Positions 31,516 through 42,735 of a stretch of 64,000 nt of DNA are shown piece after piece; the first letter of the stretch is position 1; every line of letters starts with the position of its first letter. Made by a program: the position numbers and the translations under genes. This DNA is from Misgurnus anguillicaudatus (Eukaryota > Chordata > Actinopteri > Cypriniformes > Cobitidae): NCBI RefSeq assembly GCF_027580225.2, contig NC_073359.2, positions 16,004,001 through 16,068,000 on the forward strand, given 5' to 3'. Below the pieces are notes generated by a model. It ran no database searches. It saw only the letters and a program-made list of their open reading frames with translations, and was not told the origin of the DNA.

Positions 31516-31837
31516 AAGGATAGTTCACACATTTTGTCATCATTTTCATCCTCTCATGTTGTTATAAACCTGTATAAAAGTGTTTATTTTGATGATCACA
31601 AAGAAAGATATTTCAAAGAATGTTTGAAATTAAAACCGATCATGAGCCCCATTCACTTTCATAGTATTCTTTTTTCCTACTATGACAGTCAATGGGGCTC
31701 ATGATCTGTTTAGTTTCAAACATCAAACTCAAAATATCTTCCTTTGTGGTCATCAGAACAAAGAAATGCATACAGGTTTGTTACGACAGGAGAGGAAAAA
31801 AATTGACAGAATTTTCATTTTGGGGGGAACTATCCCT
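31516..31837. mobile_element. TTAA-flanked MITE, AGGATAGTTCAC family
   Basis: The ends AAGGATAGTTCAC and GGGGAACTATCCCT are flanked by TTAA (31512-31515 and 31838-31841). It is the same family as 18695-19252 and 53795-54209, although more diverged. Internal arms pair CATGAGCCCCATT with AATGGGGCTCATG. It is non-coding. Confidence 0.75.
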
Positions 31838-31841
31838 TTAA

Positions 31842-33059
31842 GCAAGTGACAGTGTGTTAAGGGAACATCACCTGGTACAAAATGTATTGTGTGTTACAGA
31901 AACTACCTAATAGTAGTGAAAGGCTTGGGATAAAAAATATTAAAGCATGTGTCAACTGCTGGTCTTGCTCCTGGGCCATGCCTTCCCACGATAACAAAGG
32001 CTTGCGTGATTAGTCGAATTCATCCCATAGCAGGACATGGGGTCTTCGTCGCACCTCCTCCTTCAAATACTGAATAATGTTTGTTTTCTGACCTTAAGAC
32101 AGAATTTTCACAATGTAAATATGCACACATAAACAGGATAAAAAAACTAAGTGTCATAAATGATACTTACAGGTTGCAAATTAATAAATGTTTGCTTTGG
32201 CTCTTGGTACTCTAGGAAGGCTGAACCATCTTGCTGGACATTTTGTAGGGGTTTTAATGCAACATCTCCAAGAATGTCTACATTTAAAGAAAAGAAAAAT
32301 GAATTAAATCTCAAAGCAAACACATCTGGCACGCTGAATAAATACTCTACTTTGACAGTAGATGGCGCAAAATTGCAAATTCAATCGTTACCGGGGTTAC
32401 CGTAAACAGTAGTAGATGTGCAGGTCAGGATTAAACAGCGCTTTATCAGGGATTATACTGAGGTAAGACAACAAAAGTCATTTCTTAAGACATTTCCATT
32501 CAGAAGCACATTTATATTACAGCTCTGTGTTTATAACACAGACCAGCTAAAAAAATATTTGGAGCAAAAAACAGCCGGTTGCATCCCTTACAAAAGTTAA
32601 AAACGGTTTTTACTACACTTTAAACAAAACAAAAAAACATTGTCTGTTACAGAAACCATGGTTAAAGCAATATGGCAATCAATACGCCATGAAACTAACG
32701 TTATACTACTAAAAGAAGACATGATTCATTTTCGTAGGGGACCATGCTGTTGGTGCTGTTTAGTATTAAAATAAATTGCGATGTTTTTCTACCTTAAGGC
32801 TTAAAAACGCGTTTTGGCATCGGTAACAGTTAATCAATGGAACCGGTGTAACGGACAAAAACTAGACAACAGCGTTTTTGTACATATTTGTAGAAAACGT
32901 GGCTGATAGTTTACTGTGTGTTAGAGCTTAAAGACACTTTGTAGCAAATAAAACATTACACAGAGATATATTTTAAAACGTATCTCTCGTGTCTGTCAGC
33001 ACTCAGCAGTGGCACCGGTGGACCGTTGAAATTCAAAATGTGTGACGTGAGCCCGATTT
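31842..33059. other. Intergenic DNA, no gene recognised
   Basis: AT-rich stretch with ORFs of 60-80 codons that show no domain and no consistent splice signals. Confidence 0.45.
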
Positions 33060-33185
33060 TAACCCAACTGTCTGGGTTGTTATAGAAATAACCCAATACA
33101 AGCTAGGAATAACCCAACAGAACAACCCAATATGTTTAACCCACCTATTGGGTAAAACAAATAACCCAACGGTTTTTAGAGTGTG
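33060..33185. repeat. TGGGTT/AACCCA-rich repeat end with TTTTTAGAGTGTG terminus
   Basis: Dense AACCCA and TGGGTT blocks end in GGTTTTTAGAGTGTG, the terminal signature shared with the elements at 3084-3331 and 17660. It may pair with 30897-31070. Confidence 0.6.
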
Positions 33186-33297
33186 TATTAGTTTGGTTAC
33201 ATGATAAATATGTATTTGATAACATGATTATGAAGATGTTATAAGGACTTTTCCTAGTGAAGTGTTGTCGCTGAAGGACTTAAAATGGATAAAAATG

Positions 33298-33431
33298 CAC
33301 TGTAAAAAAGTTGGATCAACTTAAAAAAATTACTTCAATTGGTAAAATGTCAACATATTTTTAAGTGAAACTTAAAAACTTAATTTTTTAGGTATTATCA
33401 ATTGAAGTAATTTTTTAAGTAGATCCAACTT
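33298..33431. repeat. Palindromic MITE, CACTGTAAAAAAGTTGGATC start
   Basis: The left arm AAGTTGGATCAACTTAAAAA is mirrored by TTTTTAAGTAGATCCAACTT at the right, with TTACTTCAATTG paired to CAATTGAAGTAA inside. It is a 134-bp non-coding foldback. Confidence 0.7.
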
Positions 33432-36029
33432 TTCACTTTATACATTGTATTCGATATACACTGTTTCTGGTTGCAAATTTTTTATTTAAAAAACTATTAC
33501 TATTATGAGTTGCTCTTCTCAGTTAATTTTCATAATGTCAAGGCCGAGCAATTAAATTTTGTCTTATGAACTGCATAGGCATTGACAAAGATTAGTAAAT
33601 GCTGAAAAACTATATTGCTCATTTTTATTTCATGTTAGCCATTGCATTTACTAATGTTAACAAAAACAACCTTATTGTAATGTTTGAAATTGCATATTAA
33701 AGCTCAAGTTTAAATCAGTTCAGATTAATTCAGTTAATGTCACACCACACCCAAACAGTACTATAACATAGTGAACTGCAGTCAAGACGTCTCAGCTTCC
33801 CGGTTGTTTCATCGAGCAGAGCTAGCAGAAAGTATTCTCCAGTGCGTCGTAATGAGTGCTGGCTGTTTATCAATAACATGAAGAGGGTTACATGGCAGAA
33901 CGGATGGAGGTGATTGCTTCTTCAATACAGCACCGGATGTTTGTCTCTTCTCCCCACACCCGATTGAAAAAACATCCTTGACCCTGCTGCACTTTGTGCC
34001 TCTCAATTACGAGATCGAGAGCGTAAATAAATGAAAATAAAACCCGTCTTACTGCAGCGAGCTTCGTGTAGGTGTGGAATGGCAGTTTTTGCACATCAGT
34101 GAGTCATTAGATGTAGTCATTAAAGATTGGCTTTTTCAGTTTTGAAAGCGCCAGATGCATTAATGGGCTTTTCTTATCAAAGTGATTAACTTGTAAATGT
34201 GCTGTTTGCACCTACGGTATGTTAAGGCTAATTCTCTTCTGCAGTTTATACCTTTAATACGGAAGATGTGAGTAAATTAGACATTTCTGAAGTGAATTGC
34301 ATACGGGCTAACGTGTCTTTGATGTGTTCAGGGCTTTGATCTGTGAGCCATTAAAAGAAAAAAAAAAAAATATATATATATATATATTAGCCTTGTATAA
34401 GAATAGGAGGTTTCATTAACGCTAAAGGTGTCTGTATAGATGCCGGTATTATAACCCTTGCTAGGCTTGTATGAGCTATTGGAATATATGGTTGCTATAG
34501 CAACATATTACGTAGGCTCTGAAGTGAAATGGTGGAAAAAATGATTTATCATTATAGCATCGGAGTACGGTGGGGAAAATAGGCAGCTAATATTTTAGAG
34601 CAATTTTTGACTCTACAGGTCACCCGAGGGTTCTGCAAATGAACAGACTGTTCAGACCCTTCCTGATCTTTTAGCACAGGTGGAAAGAGTTTCCATTAAG
34701 CAGGATTTCAAACCTACTTGAACATGAATTCTTTGTGCACAACTAGCTGAATAATTGAAGAAAAAATGGTTTCAAACAGAGGCAAAACAATTCTGTCTGC
34801 TGACAGCCTATAGAGTCCTCTGAGACTTGCACAAAAACCAGAATTGATATAAATGAGACTTTTCCATGTGTCTGGTATGGAAATGGCTATGGCTATATGG
34901 CTGCTATTGCTAGCATATTTTTTATTTATATTAAAATACTGGCATCTTGCATGTTATCTTCTTATATGGGGGTCAAAATGGTGAAGCGTATCTATCCATT
35001 GATATGTTGCAGATCAACGGCGTGAGTTCAAATGTGACCCTGGAACACAAAACCCAGTCTTACGGGTATATTTGTAGCAGTAGCCAACAATACAGTGTAT
35101 GGGCCGAATTATAGATTTTTCTTTAATGCCAAAAATCATTAGGATATTAGGTAAAGATGTTTTGTAAATGTCCTAACATAAATATATTTAAACTATTTTT
35201 TGAGTGAATGCATTTGTTAAGGACTTTATTTGGATAACTTTAAATGCTATTTTCAGTGATTCCCAACCGGGGGTACGCGTAAGAGCGAAAAGATTTAGAT
35301 TTTGCTTTGATCTCATTTACTTTTAATAAAAATGTCTTTCGTTTTTCCAGTCATTGATATAAGATTGTTTTTTTTTTGTGAGGAAAGCATTATAAAAAGG
35401 ACAACTTTAGGCCTAAATGTAATTTTATCTTATCATTAATATTATTAGCCGTCGTGAGTAAATGCGCTACATGCTCCAAAACACAATAACGATGTCCAAC
35501 TCAAGAACGATTTACGTGTACTACAAAGGCGCAAAAAAATACACAGGCACAATAATGACACAAGCACATTTCCATAATGACCATTGCAATCTACTAAGAG
35601 CAGCGCAAATTATTACAGAAACCTCGGCAGGACATCGCAATGAAAATGCGGACTGCGGAGTATGAAATTCCAGCTAAGTAAAAGCACCCGGGGACGCAAG
35701 ATGAAAGGTTAAAGAAGTTTTGAAAAACCTGATTTGACTTCTCCTCGTGACTTCTCCTCCTCTTTTCTTCAGCAAATTAAACATAGCATAGATTTGCAAA
35801 ACTATATATTTTTTATATTTTTAAAAATGTATGTTCCTCTGGCAAAATGTAATACTCTCCTCCCATTAATGTTGCTTCTAAAAGGAAAACTACAAATGCA
35901 TATGCAATAAGGTCACAAAAATAACACCCTTTCAGAGCTAAATATCTACTGCGTGTCTTTAGTAAGTTCAGTCATTTTTTAACGGCAAAATTATGGTTTG
36001 CACAAGCTGTTAGTAAATCTGTCTCTTAA
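33432..36029. other. Intergenic DNA with scattered repeat pieces
   Basis: No gene recognised. An A-rich run followed by (TA)n lies at 34359-34389. The stretch 35033-35250, beginning TGTGACCCTGGAACACAAAA, is a dispersed fish repeat I recognise by its start. Minus-strand ORFs near 33809-34094 have no recognisable domain. Confidence 0.5.
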
Positions 36030-36165
36030 AGGGGTCATATGATGAAATTCTTTTAATTTGTAAAATAAGTCTTTGGAGTCCGTATGTGAAGTTTTATCTC
36101 AAAACACCCTACAGATAATTAATTATAGCATGTCAAAGTTGTGGCCTGCGCAAAAATGTGTCATT
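36030..36165. repeat. TTAA-abutting repeat fragment, AGGGGTCATATGATG start
   Basis: AGGGGTCATATGATG directly follows TTAA (36026-36029), the same end style as the other TTAA elements here. No matching right end is visible nearby, so it is a 5' fragment. Confidence 0.45.
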
Positions 36166-37500
36166 TAAAATGCAAATGAGCTGATAAAATGCAAACACTG
36201 ATGATGGTGGTTTGTTGAAATAAACATGCTTCATCAGTCAGTGATTTTTACTTTAATGTTTAAAATTAATTAGTTAATTAATATTCCTAATTATTTGTCT
36301 TTAAAACACAACTTTGGTTAAGTTTCAATGAAGGGGTACTTGAGCCTTACTGATAGGGCTGATAACAAACCATTGAAACCTTTATTCAACTTTCAGATAA
36401 TGTTACGGTTATCACAAATATGGTGGCACATCAATAATGTCGAATCTAACTGGTTTACTTGTGTCTCGTGATTAGTTTTAATATGCGTCTTTCGTCACAT
36501 GATACTTAAGAACCAATGAGATTTAATGTTATCAATGTGCCGCCGTATTTGAACTTACCTTTCTCTGCATTGCTATCATACATGACATATTAATCGCTAA
36601 AAAATGTATCTTTTTACTTTTAAAACACTTGGATTACTTTGATGTTGATTTTTGGAGCTTTGCCATGTTAAGCCCCATATGAAGATGACATCAGAGCATT
36701 TTAATATGAAGGTATTTGTTTGTATTCAACAAAAGAAAGGTAGTCATGTACATCTGGTATGGCATGATGGTGAGGGTGTTGCTTATCTGTTCAAGATACT
36801 TGTCCTGACATTAGTGTGATTTTGTTTAGCCTGCTTAAGACAGGAAAGGTTTGATGAAAATGTAAACAACAGCATCTGAGTAAGCTGACAGATCCCTGGG
36901 TAGATTTTGTCTTGGCAGGTACAGTATGCCAGAGATAGCATCTTTTCCTCTGAGGTCGTGCTGGCTCGAAAAATGTTCTGATGAAAATCCAGAGACTTCC
37001 TTTGTTAATAAATGGATTTGGAAATCTTGTTGGGCGAAATTGCAGGGCTTATCATTCCTGGTTGCATGTGACTTGCAGAAAACTGCATACATGTGAGACC
37101 TCTGCTAGATGGAATGTAGATTCGTCCTGTTTATATCAAACCATTTTTAAAGAAAAAAATTGTAGTGCAATGTGTAGTTAATTGCATTTGTATTTGAAAA
37201 AATCATTACCCTTGCATATTCTTAAAATTTTAGTTTGTCAGCATTCCCTTGGTATTCCCTTTCAGTTTCTTCTCTTAGGCTTCTAAGAAGGTTCAGGGTT
37301 ACCTTTTTCGAATAACCTAGATAACATCTACCGTGGTGCAAACTGACGGGGGAAGCTAAATATGTTTGGCTGACTATGCAGATATTTTTCTGACCTTATT
37401 TTCATTCAAGAACTGGCTCTGCTCTTTACCACTAAGAAATGTGGAGCGACAAGGTAATCATTATTTTTATTAGGAATTTGACAGAAATGCTGCGAGAAAT

Positions 37501-37502
<2 letters not shown>
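36166..37502. other. Intergenic DNA, no gene recognised
   Basis: AT-rich DNA with small non-conserved ORFs on both strands. Nothing recognisable except a short dispersed-repeat piece near 36640-36680. Confidence 0.45.

Positions 37503-37557
<55 letters not shown>
37503..37557 (+). repeat. (AT)n microsatellite
   Basis: A continuous run of TA dinucleotides of about 50 bases lies immediately upstream of the gypsy element's target duplication. Confidence 0.95.
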
Positions 37558-37558
<1 letters not shown>

Positions 37559-37584
37559 CATATATTTCTACAGTATACATATTT

Positions 37585-38507
37585 TGTCATGACTGCTGGG
37601 TGATCGATGGCTGTGTGTGGGATATGTGTGTGTGTGTTTGTTTACCTGTGGTGCCGGTTCCTCGTGTGTTCACTAACTCCGCCCCCTTGTTTCGATGATT
37701 GTTCACCGGTGGTGTCTCGTTTACCTTTTCCTTTATATTGCACGTAGTCCTGTCTTTCGTTGCGCGCTAATTTGTTTTATCACAGTCTTGCTGCTCTGCC
37801 TTGTCTTGTCGGACGCTTCCTTGTTTTTCTTCTCTAGTTACCCCAGGTTTGGATTACGGCATCCGGAGGCTCGTTTTCGCCCGGACCGCTCGCTTGTGGA
37901 TTACTGGAACTGATTGACTTTGTTTATCTCTCGGAACAGCTGGTTCGCTTCGTTTTTAGGCGGTACACCAGCTGTATCTGCTTTCAATCGGCTTACACCA
38001 TCACCCGTGAGTGGATTATACTATTTCACCATTGTGGATTACATTGACTCTATTGACTGTTTGTCTCTCGGAACAGCTGGTTCGCTTCGTTACTAGGCGG
38101 TACACCAGTTACTTCCGGGTTGCTTCATCTACATCAGGATTCCACAGTGGATTACTCCATCCGAGAACGTTGGATTTTCCACCTTCCATCTCCGGCCGTC
38201 ATCCGCCTTCAGGGCGGCATGTATCATCCCTCTGTAGCGTGTGGTGACGGCGCTGGTGTTCTCAACGGAGAGCGTGGGTGGCTCTCTCTCTCTTCAGATC
38301 AGTATTGGACTATCTTGTAGCGCCGACTCACTCTCTCCTACTGTTGGACGTGCTTCATGCCAGCAGTAGTGATTCCATCCAGAGTGAGTCGAGGGTGTAT
38401 GCCGTGTGTGGATATTACCAGTGACTTTGCACTCCAACTCTCTAATTCTCTATTATTCTAAATAAACTCTGTTTAACTTGCATTTGACTCCGAAGTATTT
38501 CGTGACA
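37585..38507 (+). repeat. Gypsy element 5' LTR
   Basis: It begins TGTCATGACTG and ends GTGACA, and matches the 3' LTR with only scattered single-base and small length differences. It contains a TATA-like box at 37734-37738 and, 28 nt later, GCGCGCTAAT (37762-37771). ORFs of about 60-80 codons in it recur in the 3' LTR and are not genes. Confidence 0.95.
37734..37738 (+). promoter_or_regulatory. TATA box of gypsy 5' LTR
   Basis: TATAT within CTTTATATTG lies 28 nt upstream of GCGCGCTAAT, the expected distance to a transcription start. The same box is at 42868-42872 in the 3' LTR. The start site is inferred from spacing and from the self-priming complementarity. Confidence 0.6.
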
Positions 38508-38508
38508 G

Positions 38509-38518
38509 ATGAGCGCGC
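38509..38518 (+). promoter_or_regulatory. Self-priming primer-binding site
   Basis: ATGAGCGCGC begins one base after the 5' LTR and is the exact complement of GCGCGCTCAT at 42896-42905 in the 3' LTR, 28 nt after its TATA box. The 5' LTR copy has one mismatch. No tRNA-like binding site is evident. Tf1/sushi elements are known to prime reverse transcription with the 5' end of their own RNA. The gag ATG lies within this site. Confidence 0.7.
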
Positions 38519-39432
38519 CACCTATGGAGTCAGCAAGTTTGGAGACCGCCCTTCACCAGCAGGGAGCGGTCATTGAACAACACTCTTCATTATTGACTGC
38601 TGCGGCCAGGGACTTCAACATTCTGTCTGAGCAACTTAAGGAGCTTAGTAATCGGTTGGACCAAGTGGTTCCTCGCAATGAACCTCCAGCTACATCCGGA
38701 GAAATCGCTTCGACTGAACGGGAGCCACACACGGCAACAACTCCCACCTACAACGGCGATCCCAACACCTGCCGATCCTTTCTGCAACAGTGCTCTCTCG
38801 TCTTTGCGCTCCAACCCCGTCGCGTTTGTTAATCCACGTCCAAGGTGGGGTTTGTTATGACGTTACTAACGGGGAGAGCCAGCGACGGGGGTTTGGCTGC
38901 CTGGGGGGCGAAGGCGCCAGTTAAGTTTTCATTCGAGGCTTTAGAGGAGGAAATGTTGAGATTATTTGATCGTTCACTCAAGGGAGACATGGCAGCGGCT
39001 GAATTGGTGAGATTACGGCAACGTAATGATTCTGTTACTGACTTTGCCATCAGATTTAAGACTCTCGCTATTTGCTGCAACTGGAACGACGCGGCTTTAA
39101 GAGCTCAATTTCTCGAGGGTCTCACACCGGCGATTCAAGACGAGATTGCACTGAGGGAGCCACCCACGTCACTGGAGGCTGCCATCGATCTGGCCTTGAG
39201 GGTTGAGTCTCGCCATCGGCAGAGAGATCTGCGTCGTTCATTTCGTCATCTGATGTCGGAACCAGGGGAGACCGCTTCAGAGATGCCCACCGAGGAGCCT
39301 ATGCAGCTGGGCAAGTTTCGTATCTCTGCTAGTGAGAGAGGTCGTCGTCTGTCTAATGGTCTCTGCTTGTATTGTGGCAAGCCGGGGCACTTGGCAGCTA
39401 CATGTCCGGTAAAAGCTCACGCCCGCCGATGA
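38509..39432 (+). pseudogene. gag: Gypsy gag, one internal stop
   Basis: The frame starts at the ATG inside the primer-binding site and encodes a capsid-like protein. A TAA at 38830-38832 interrupts it, and the same frame then continues to 39432. The second half contains the capsid-type segment AIRFKTLAICCNW and EFLEGL-like helices, then a CCHC zinc knuckle CLYCGKPGHLAATCPVK near the end, which would bind RNA. Its stop TGA overlaps the pol ATG as ATGA (39429-39432). The truncated product would lack the knuckle. Confidence 0.88.
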
Positions 39433-39780
39433 ACTTGGGAGTCTCGGTGGGCGCATCGTCATTTAAATCTCCCGTAAGCAGTACTACCCTTCCTGTTATT
39501 AGTAACTCCTTCCATTCACAGGCGTTGCTGGATTCCGGTGCGGAGGCGTGTCTTTTGGATGCTGGGTTGGCCAAGTCCTGGGGTATTCCTTTCATCCCTC
39601 TTTCCTCTCCTTTGTCTGCTTGGACATTGAAGGGTCAGCATATGGCTGTGATCCCCTGTGAGTTTGTTTGTTTCTGGCAATCATCGTGAGGAGATTGAAT
39701 TTTACATCTTAGAGGATTCACAATCACCAGTCATTTTAGGTCATGACTGGTTATCCAAACATAATCCTCACGTTGATTAG
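39429..39780 (+). pseudogene. pol: Gypsy aspartic protease, frameshifted
   Basis: The pol frame opens with ATG at 39429, overlapping the gag stop. The protease active-site motif LLDSGAE is present about 37 residues in. The frame ends at 39689. Homologous sequence (EIEFYILEDS then VILGHDWL) continues in the next frame up to a TAG at 39778, so a frameshift lies near 39665-39690. The role would be cleavage of the Gag-Pol polyprotein; the copy is non-functional. Confidence 0.8.
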
Positions 39781-39882
39781 CAGAACAATGTTGTGTTATC
39801 GTAAAAGTCTTCGTGTTATGTTTCTTGTCTTGGTCCTGCTCCTTCTCTTGTCTCTTGTTCTGTTTCACAGGTTCCAGCTGTC

Positions 39883-40833
39883 GATATATCAGGGGTCCCG
39901 GCGGAGTATTCGGATCTGCATCAGGTTTTCAGTAAATCCCGGGCCACCTCTCTGCCTCCTCATCGGTCGTATGATTGCGAAATCAAACTACTTCCCAACA
40001 CTTCTCCGCCTAAGGGTCGTATATTTTCCCTATCTAAACCAGAAAGAGAGGCTATGGACAAATATATTAATGACGCTCTTAAAGCCGGTCTCATTCGCCG
40101 CTCCTCGTCTCCAGCCGGTGCTGGATTTTTCTTTGTTAAGAAGAAAGACGGGTCTCTTCGTCCGTGCATTGATTATCGAGGGCTGAATGACATTACTGTT
40201 AAGAATAAGTACCCCTTGCCATTAATGTCATCAGCATTCGAGTTGTTACAGGGAGCGCGCATATTTACCAAGCTAGATCTGCGCAACGCTTATCACTTGG
40301 TACGTATTAAAGAGGGCGATGAGTGGAAGACAGCCTTTAATACACCCTCGGGACACTGGGAATATTCCGTTCTGCCGTTCGGTCTTTGTAACGCTCCGGC
40401 TGTCTTTCAGACCATGGTTAATGAAGTGCTGGGTGACATGATTAACAGATTTGTCTTTGTGTATCTCGATGACATTCTCATCTTTTCTCCCTCCATGCAG
40501 ATACACACTCAACACGTTCGCATGTTTTTACAACGGCTTTTAGAAAATCTACTGTTCGTTAAGGCGGAGAAGTGCGAGTTCCACAGGAAGTCGGTTTCGT
40601 TTCTGGGTTTTGTTATTGCCGAGGGAGAGATTCGTCCCGATCCCGCTAAAGTTAAGACGGTTGCCGATTGGCCGACACTCGGAAAGAGCTTCAGCGATTT
40701 CTGGGGTTCGCCAATTTTTATCGGCGTTTCATCAGAAATTTTGGTCAGATCGCTAAACCTCTTACCGCTCTCACTTCACCTAACGTATGTTTCCGCTGAA
40801 ATAGAGAGGCTCAGGAGGCCTTTGATACGTTAA
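39883..40833 (+). pseudogene. pol: Gypsy reverse transcriptase, frameshifted
   Basis: The frame reads the RT from the N-terminal connection ([15 protein letters not shown]) through [20 protein letters not shown], motif [28 protein letters not shown] and catalytic YLDDILIFS, to [13 protein letters not shown]. At about 40676 the homologous reading switches to another frame, in which KELQRFLGF and [10 protein letters not shown] are seen, and that frame hits TGA at 40797. All three catalytic aspartates are intact, but the polyprotein is broken. Stops at 39778 and 39802 separate it from the protease. Confidence 0.9.
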
Positions 40834-40892
40834 AGTCCCGGTTCATCTCTGCGCCTGTCCTCTCTATTCCCGATCCGGCTAAACAATTTATA

Positions 40893-41225
40893 GTGGAAGT
40901 GGATGCATCTGATGTCGGGGTAGGCGCCGTGTTATCTCAGCGATCGTTTATTGATGGGAAAGTACATCCGTGTGCTTTTTCCTCTCACCGGTTAAACCCA
41001 GCAGAACGTAATTACGACATAGGGAATCGGGAGCTGTTGGCGGTTAGACTCGCTTTGGGTGAATGGCGTCACTGGTTGGAAGGAACCTCGGAGCCCTTTC
41101 TGGTCTGGACGGATCATAAGAATCTTGAGTACATCCGTTCGGCCAGAAGACTAACATCTAGGCAGGCTCGTTGGGCACTCTTCTTTGATCGTTTTAACTT
41201 CACTCTCTCGTACCGGCCTGGTTAA
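40893..41225 (+). pseudogene. pol: Gypsy RNase H, stop-terminated
   Basis: The frame shows [16 protein letters not shown] (catalytic Asp), [11 protein letters not shown] (Glu) and [10 protein letters not shown] (Asp), then [12 protein letters not shown] and [15 protein letters not shown] at 41223-41225 ends it where the sequence would continue into the tether (KNTKPDALSR follows in the same frame). It would remove RNA from the RNA/DNA hybrid. Confidence 0.88.
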
Positions 41226-42735
41226 AAAAATACAAAACCTGATGCTCTCTCCCGTCTGTTCGAGAAGTCTGATTCAGAGCGGACTGAGACCACTCTCCCG
41301 GAGGGGAGAGTGGTCGGCGCCCTCGTATGGGGAATCGAACAGCGGGTGAGAGAGGCCGGTCAGGAGGGGGAAGTTCCGGAGGGGTGCCCAGCGGGTCGCC
41401 TATGGGTTCCTGAGCGGTTATGTTCCGATGTTATCCGGTGGGGTCACGAGTCCAAGTATTCGGAGAACGTTGGCTGCCGTCCGTCAGCGTTTTTGGTGGC
41501 CTTCTATGTCCACAGACGTCAGACAGTTTGTATTAGCCTGTTCGGTTTGTGCTCGTAATAAAGCATCTAATTTACCACCCGCTGGTCTGCTTAAATCTTT
41601 GCCCGTGCCCTCCCGCCCCTGGTCTCATATAGCCCTTGATTTTGTCACCGGCTTACCGGCATCTAATGGTAACACTGTTATTCTAACTGTGGTGGATCGC
41701 TTTTCGAAGGCGGTTCATTTTATTCCCCTGCCCAAGCTGCCTTCTGCAAAAGAGATGGCTCAGGTTTTGATCAATCACGTTTTTCGGTTACATGGTATTC
41801 CGAATGACGTAGTGTCAGATAGGGGTCCTCAGTTCATCTCTCGTTTTTGGCAGGAGTTTTGTAGACAGATTGGTGCTACGGCCAGCTTGTCTTCTGATTA
41901 TCACCCGCAGACCAATGGGCAATGTTAACAGGCTAATCAGGATCTCGGTCGAACGCTTTGCTGTCTGTCGTCACAATATCCGAATTCCTGGTGCGATCAG
42001 CTTCCGTGGGTTGAGTATTCTCATAATTCTCTTCCCGTTACGTCTAATAATTTGTCCCCGTTTGAACTTTCCATTGGTTATCAACCTCCCCTGTTTCCAT
42101 CACAGGAGCCCGAGGCAGCGGTTCTGTCTGCGTTAGCTTTCGTGCGCAGGTGCACACGCACTTGGAGGAGAGCTAAGACTCTTTTACTATCTAATTCCAG
42201 ACGAACCAAAGCTGCGGCTGACCGTCATCGGCGACCTCCACCCCGTTACGTTTGTGGTCAAAGGGTATGGCTTTCTACCAAGGATCTGTCTCTCCGTGAG
42301 CCTTCTCGTAAGCTGGCTCCGCGATTCATTGGGCCTTACAGCATCTCTAAGGTCATTAACCCGGTGACGGTAAAGCTTAAGTTACCTCTTTCTCTTGGTC
42401 GGGTTCACCCTGTTTTTCATGTATCCAAGGTTAAACCTGTGATATTTGCTCGCTATAACACTCCTGTCTCTGCCACTAATCCCCCCGCCCCTCGTCTAGT
42501 GGATGGTGCCCCTGTCTATAAAGGTAAGAGGTTACTAGATTCTCGCCGCAGGGGCAGAGGATTTCAGTATTTAGTGGATTGGGAAGGATACGGTCCGGAT
42601 GAGAGGAGCTGGGTTCCGACTCGGGATATACTGGATCCTGGGTTGATCGAGGACCTCCGTCGGCGACAGGGTGAGTCTCACGGTCCGTCTGGTGCATTTC
42701 GTGGAGGGGTGGCTACTGTAATGACTGCTGGGTGA
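41226..42735 (+). pseudogene. pol: Gypsy integrase with C-terminal chromodomain, broken
   Basis: After a frameshift near 41445-41465 the integrase core reads [20 protein letters not shown] (zinc-finger end), then LDFVTGLP with the first Asp and [13 protein letters not shown] with the second Asp. At 41926-41928 a TAA stands at the codon position where the catalytic Glu of the D,D-35-E triad is expected, just after YHPQTNGQ. The frame then continues with LSPFELSIGYQP, a GPY-like stretch (FIGPYSISKV), LGRVHPVFHVSKVKP and a chromodomain (YLVDWEGYGPDERSWVP). The final stop at 42733-42735 is inside the 3' LTR. Chromodomains of this type guide integration to chromatin marks. Confidence 0.9.
42701..42712 (+). 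promoter_or_regulatory. Polypurine tract of gypsy element
   Basis: GTGGAGGGGTGG lies just before the 3' LTR start at 42717 and is the only purine run there. It would prime plus-strand DNA. It overlaps the end of the integrase reading frame. Confidence 0.65.

Noticed and set aside
30897..33185. A single 2.3-kb transposon with TGGGTT-rich ends
   Set aside because: The two ends are similar in style but do not form a clear terminal inverted repeat, and no target duplication was found, so I list the ends separately.
38011..38320. ORFs of 60-80 codons repeated at 43144-43380
   Set aside because: They recur only because the two LTRs are copies of each other, and they show no protein features.
39743..40186. 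147-codon hydrophobic ORF in the gypsy element
   Set aside because: It overlaps the RT in the wrong frame, while the RT frame carries all the motifs.
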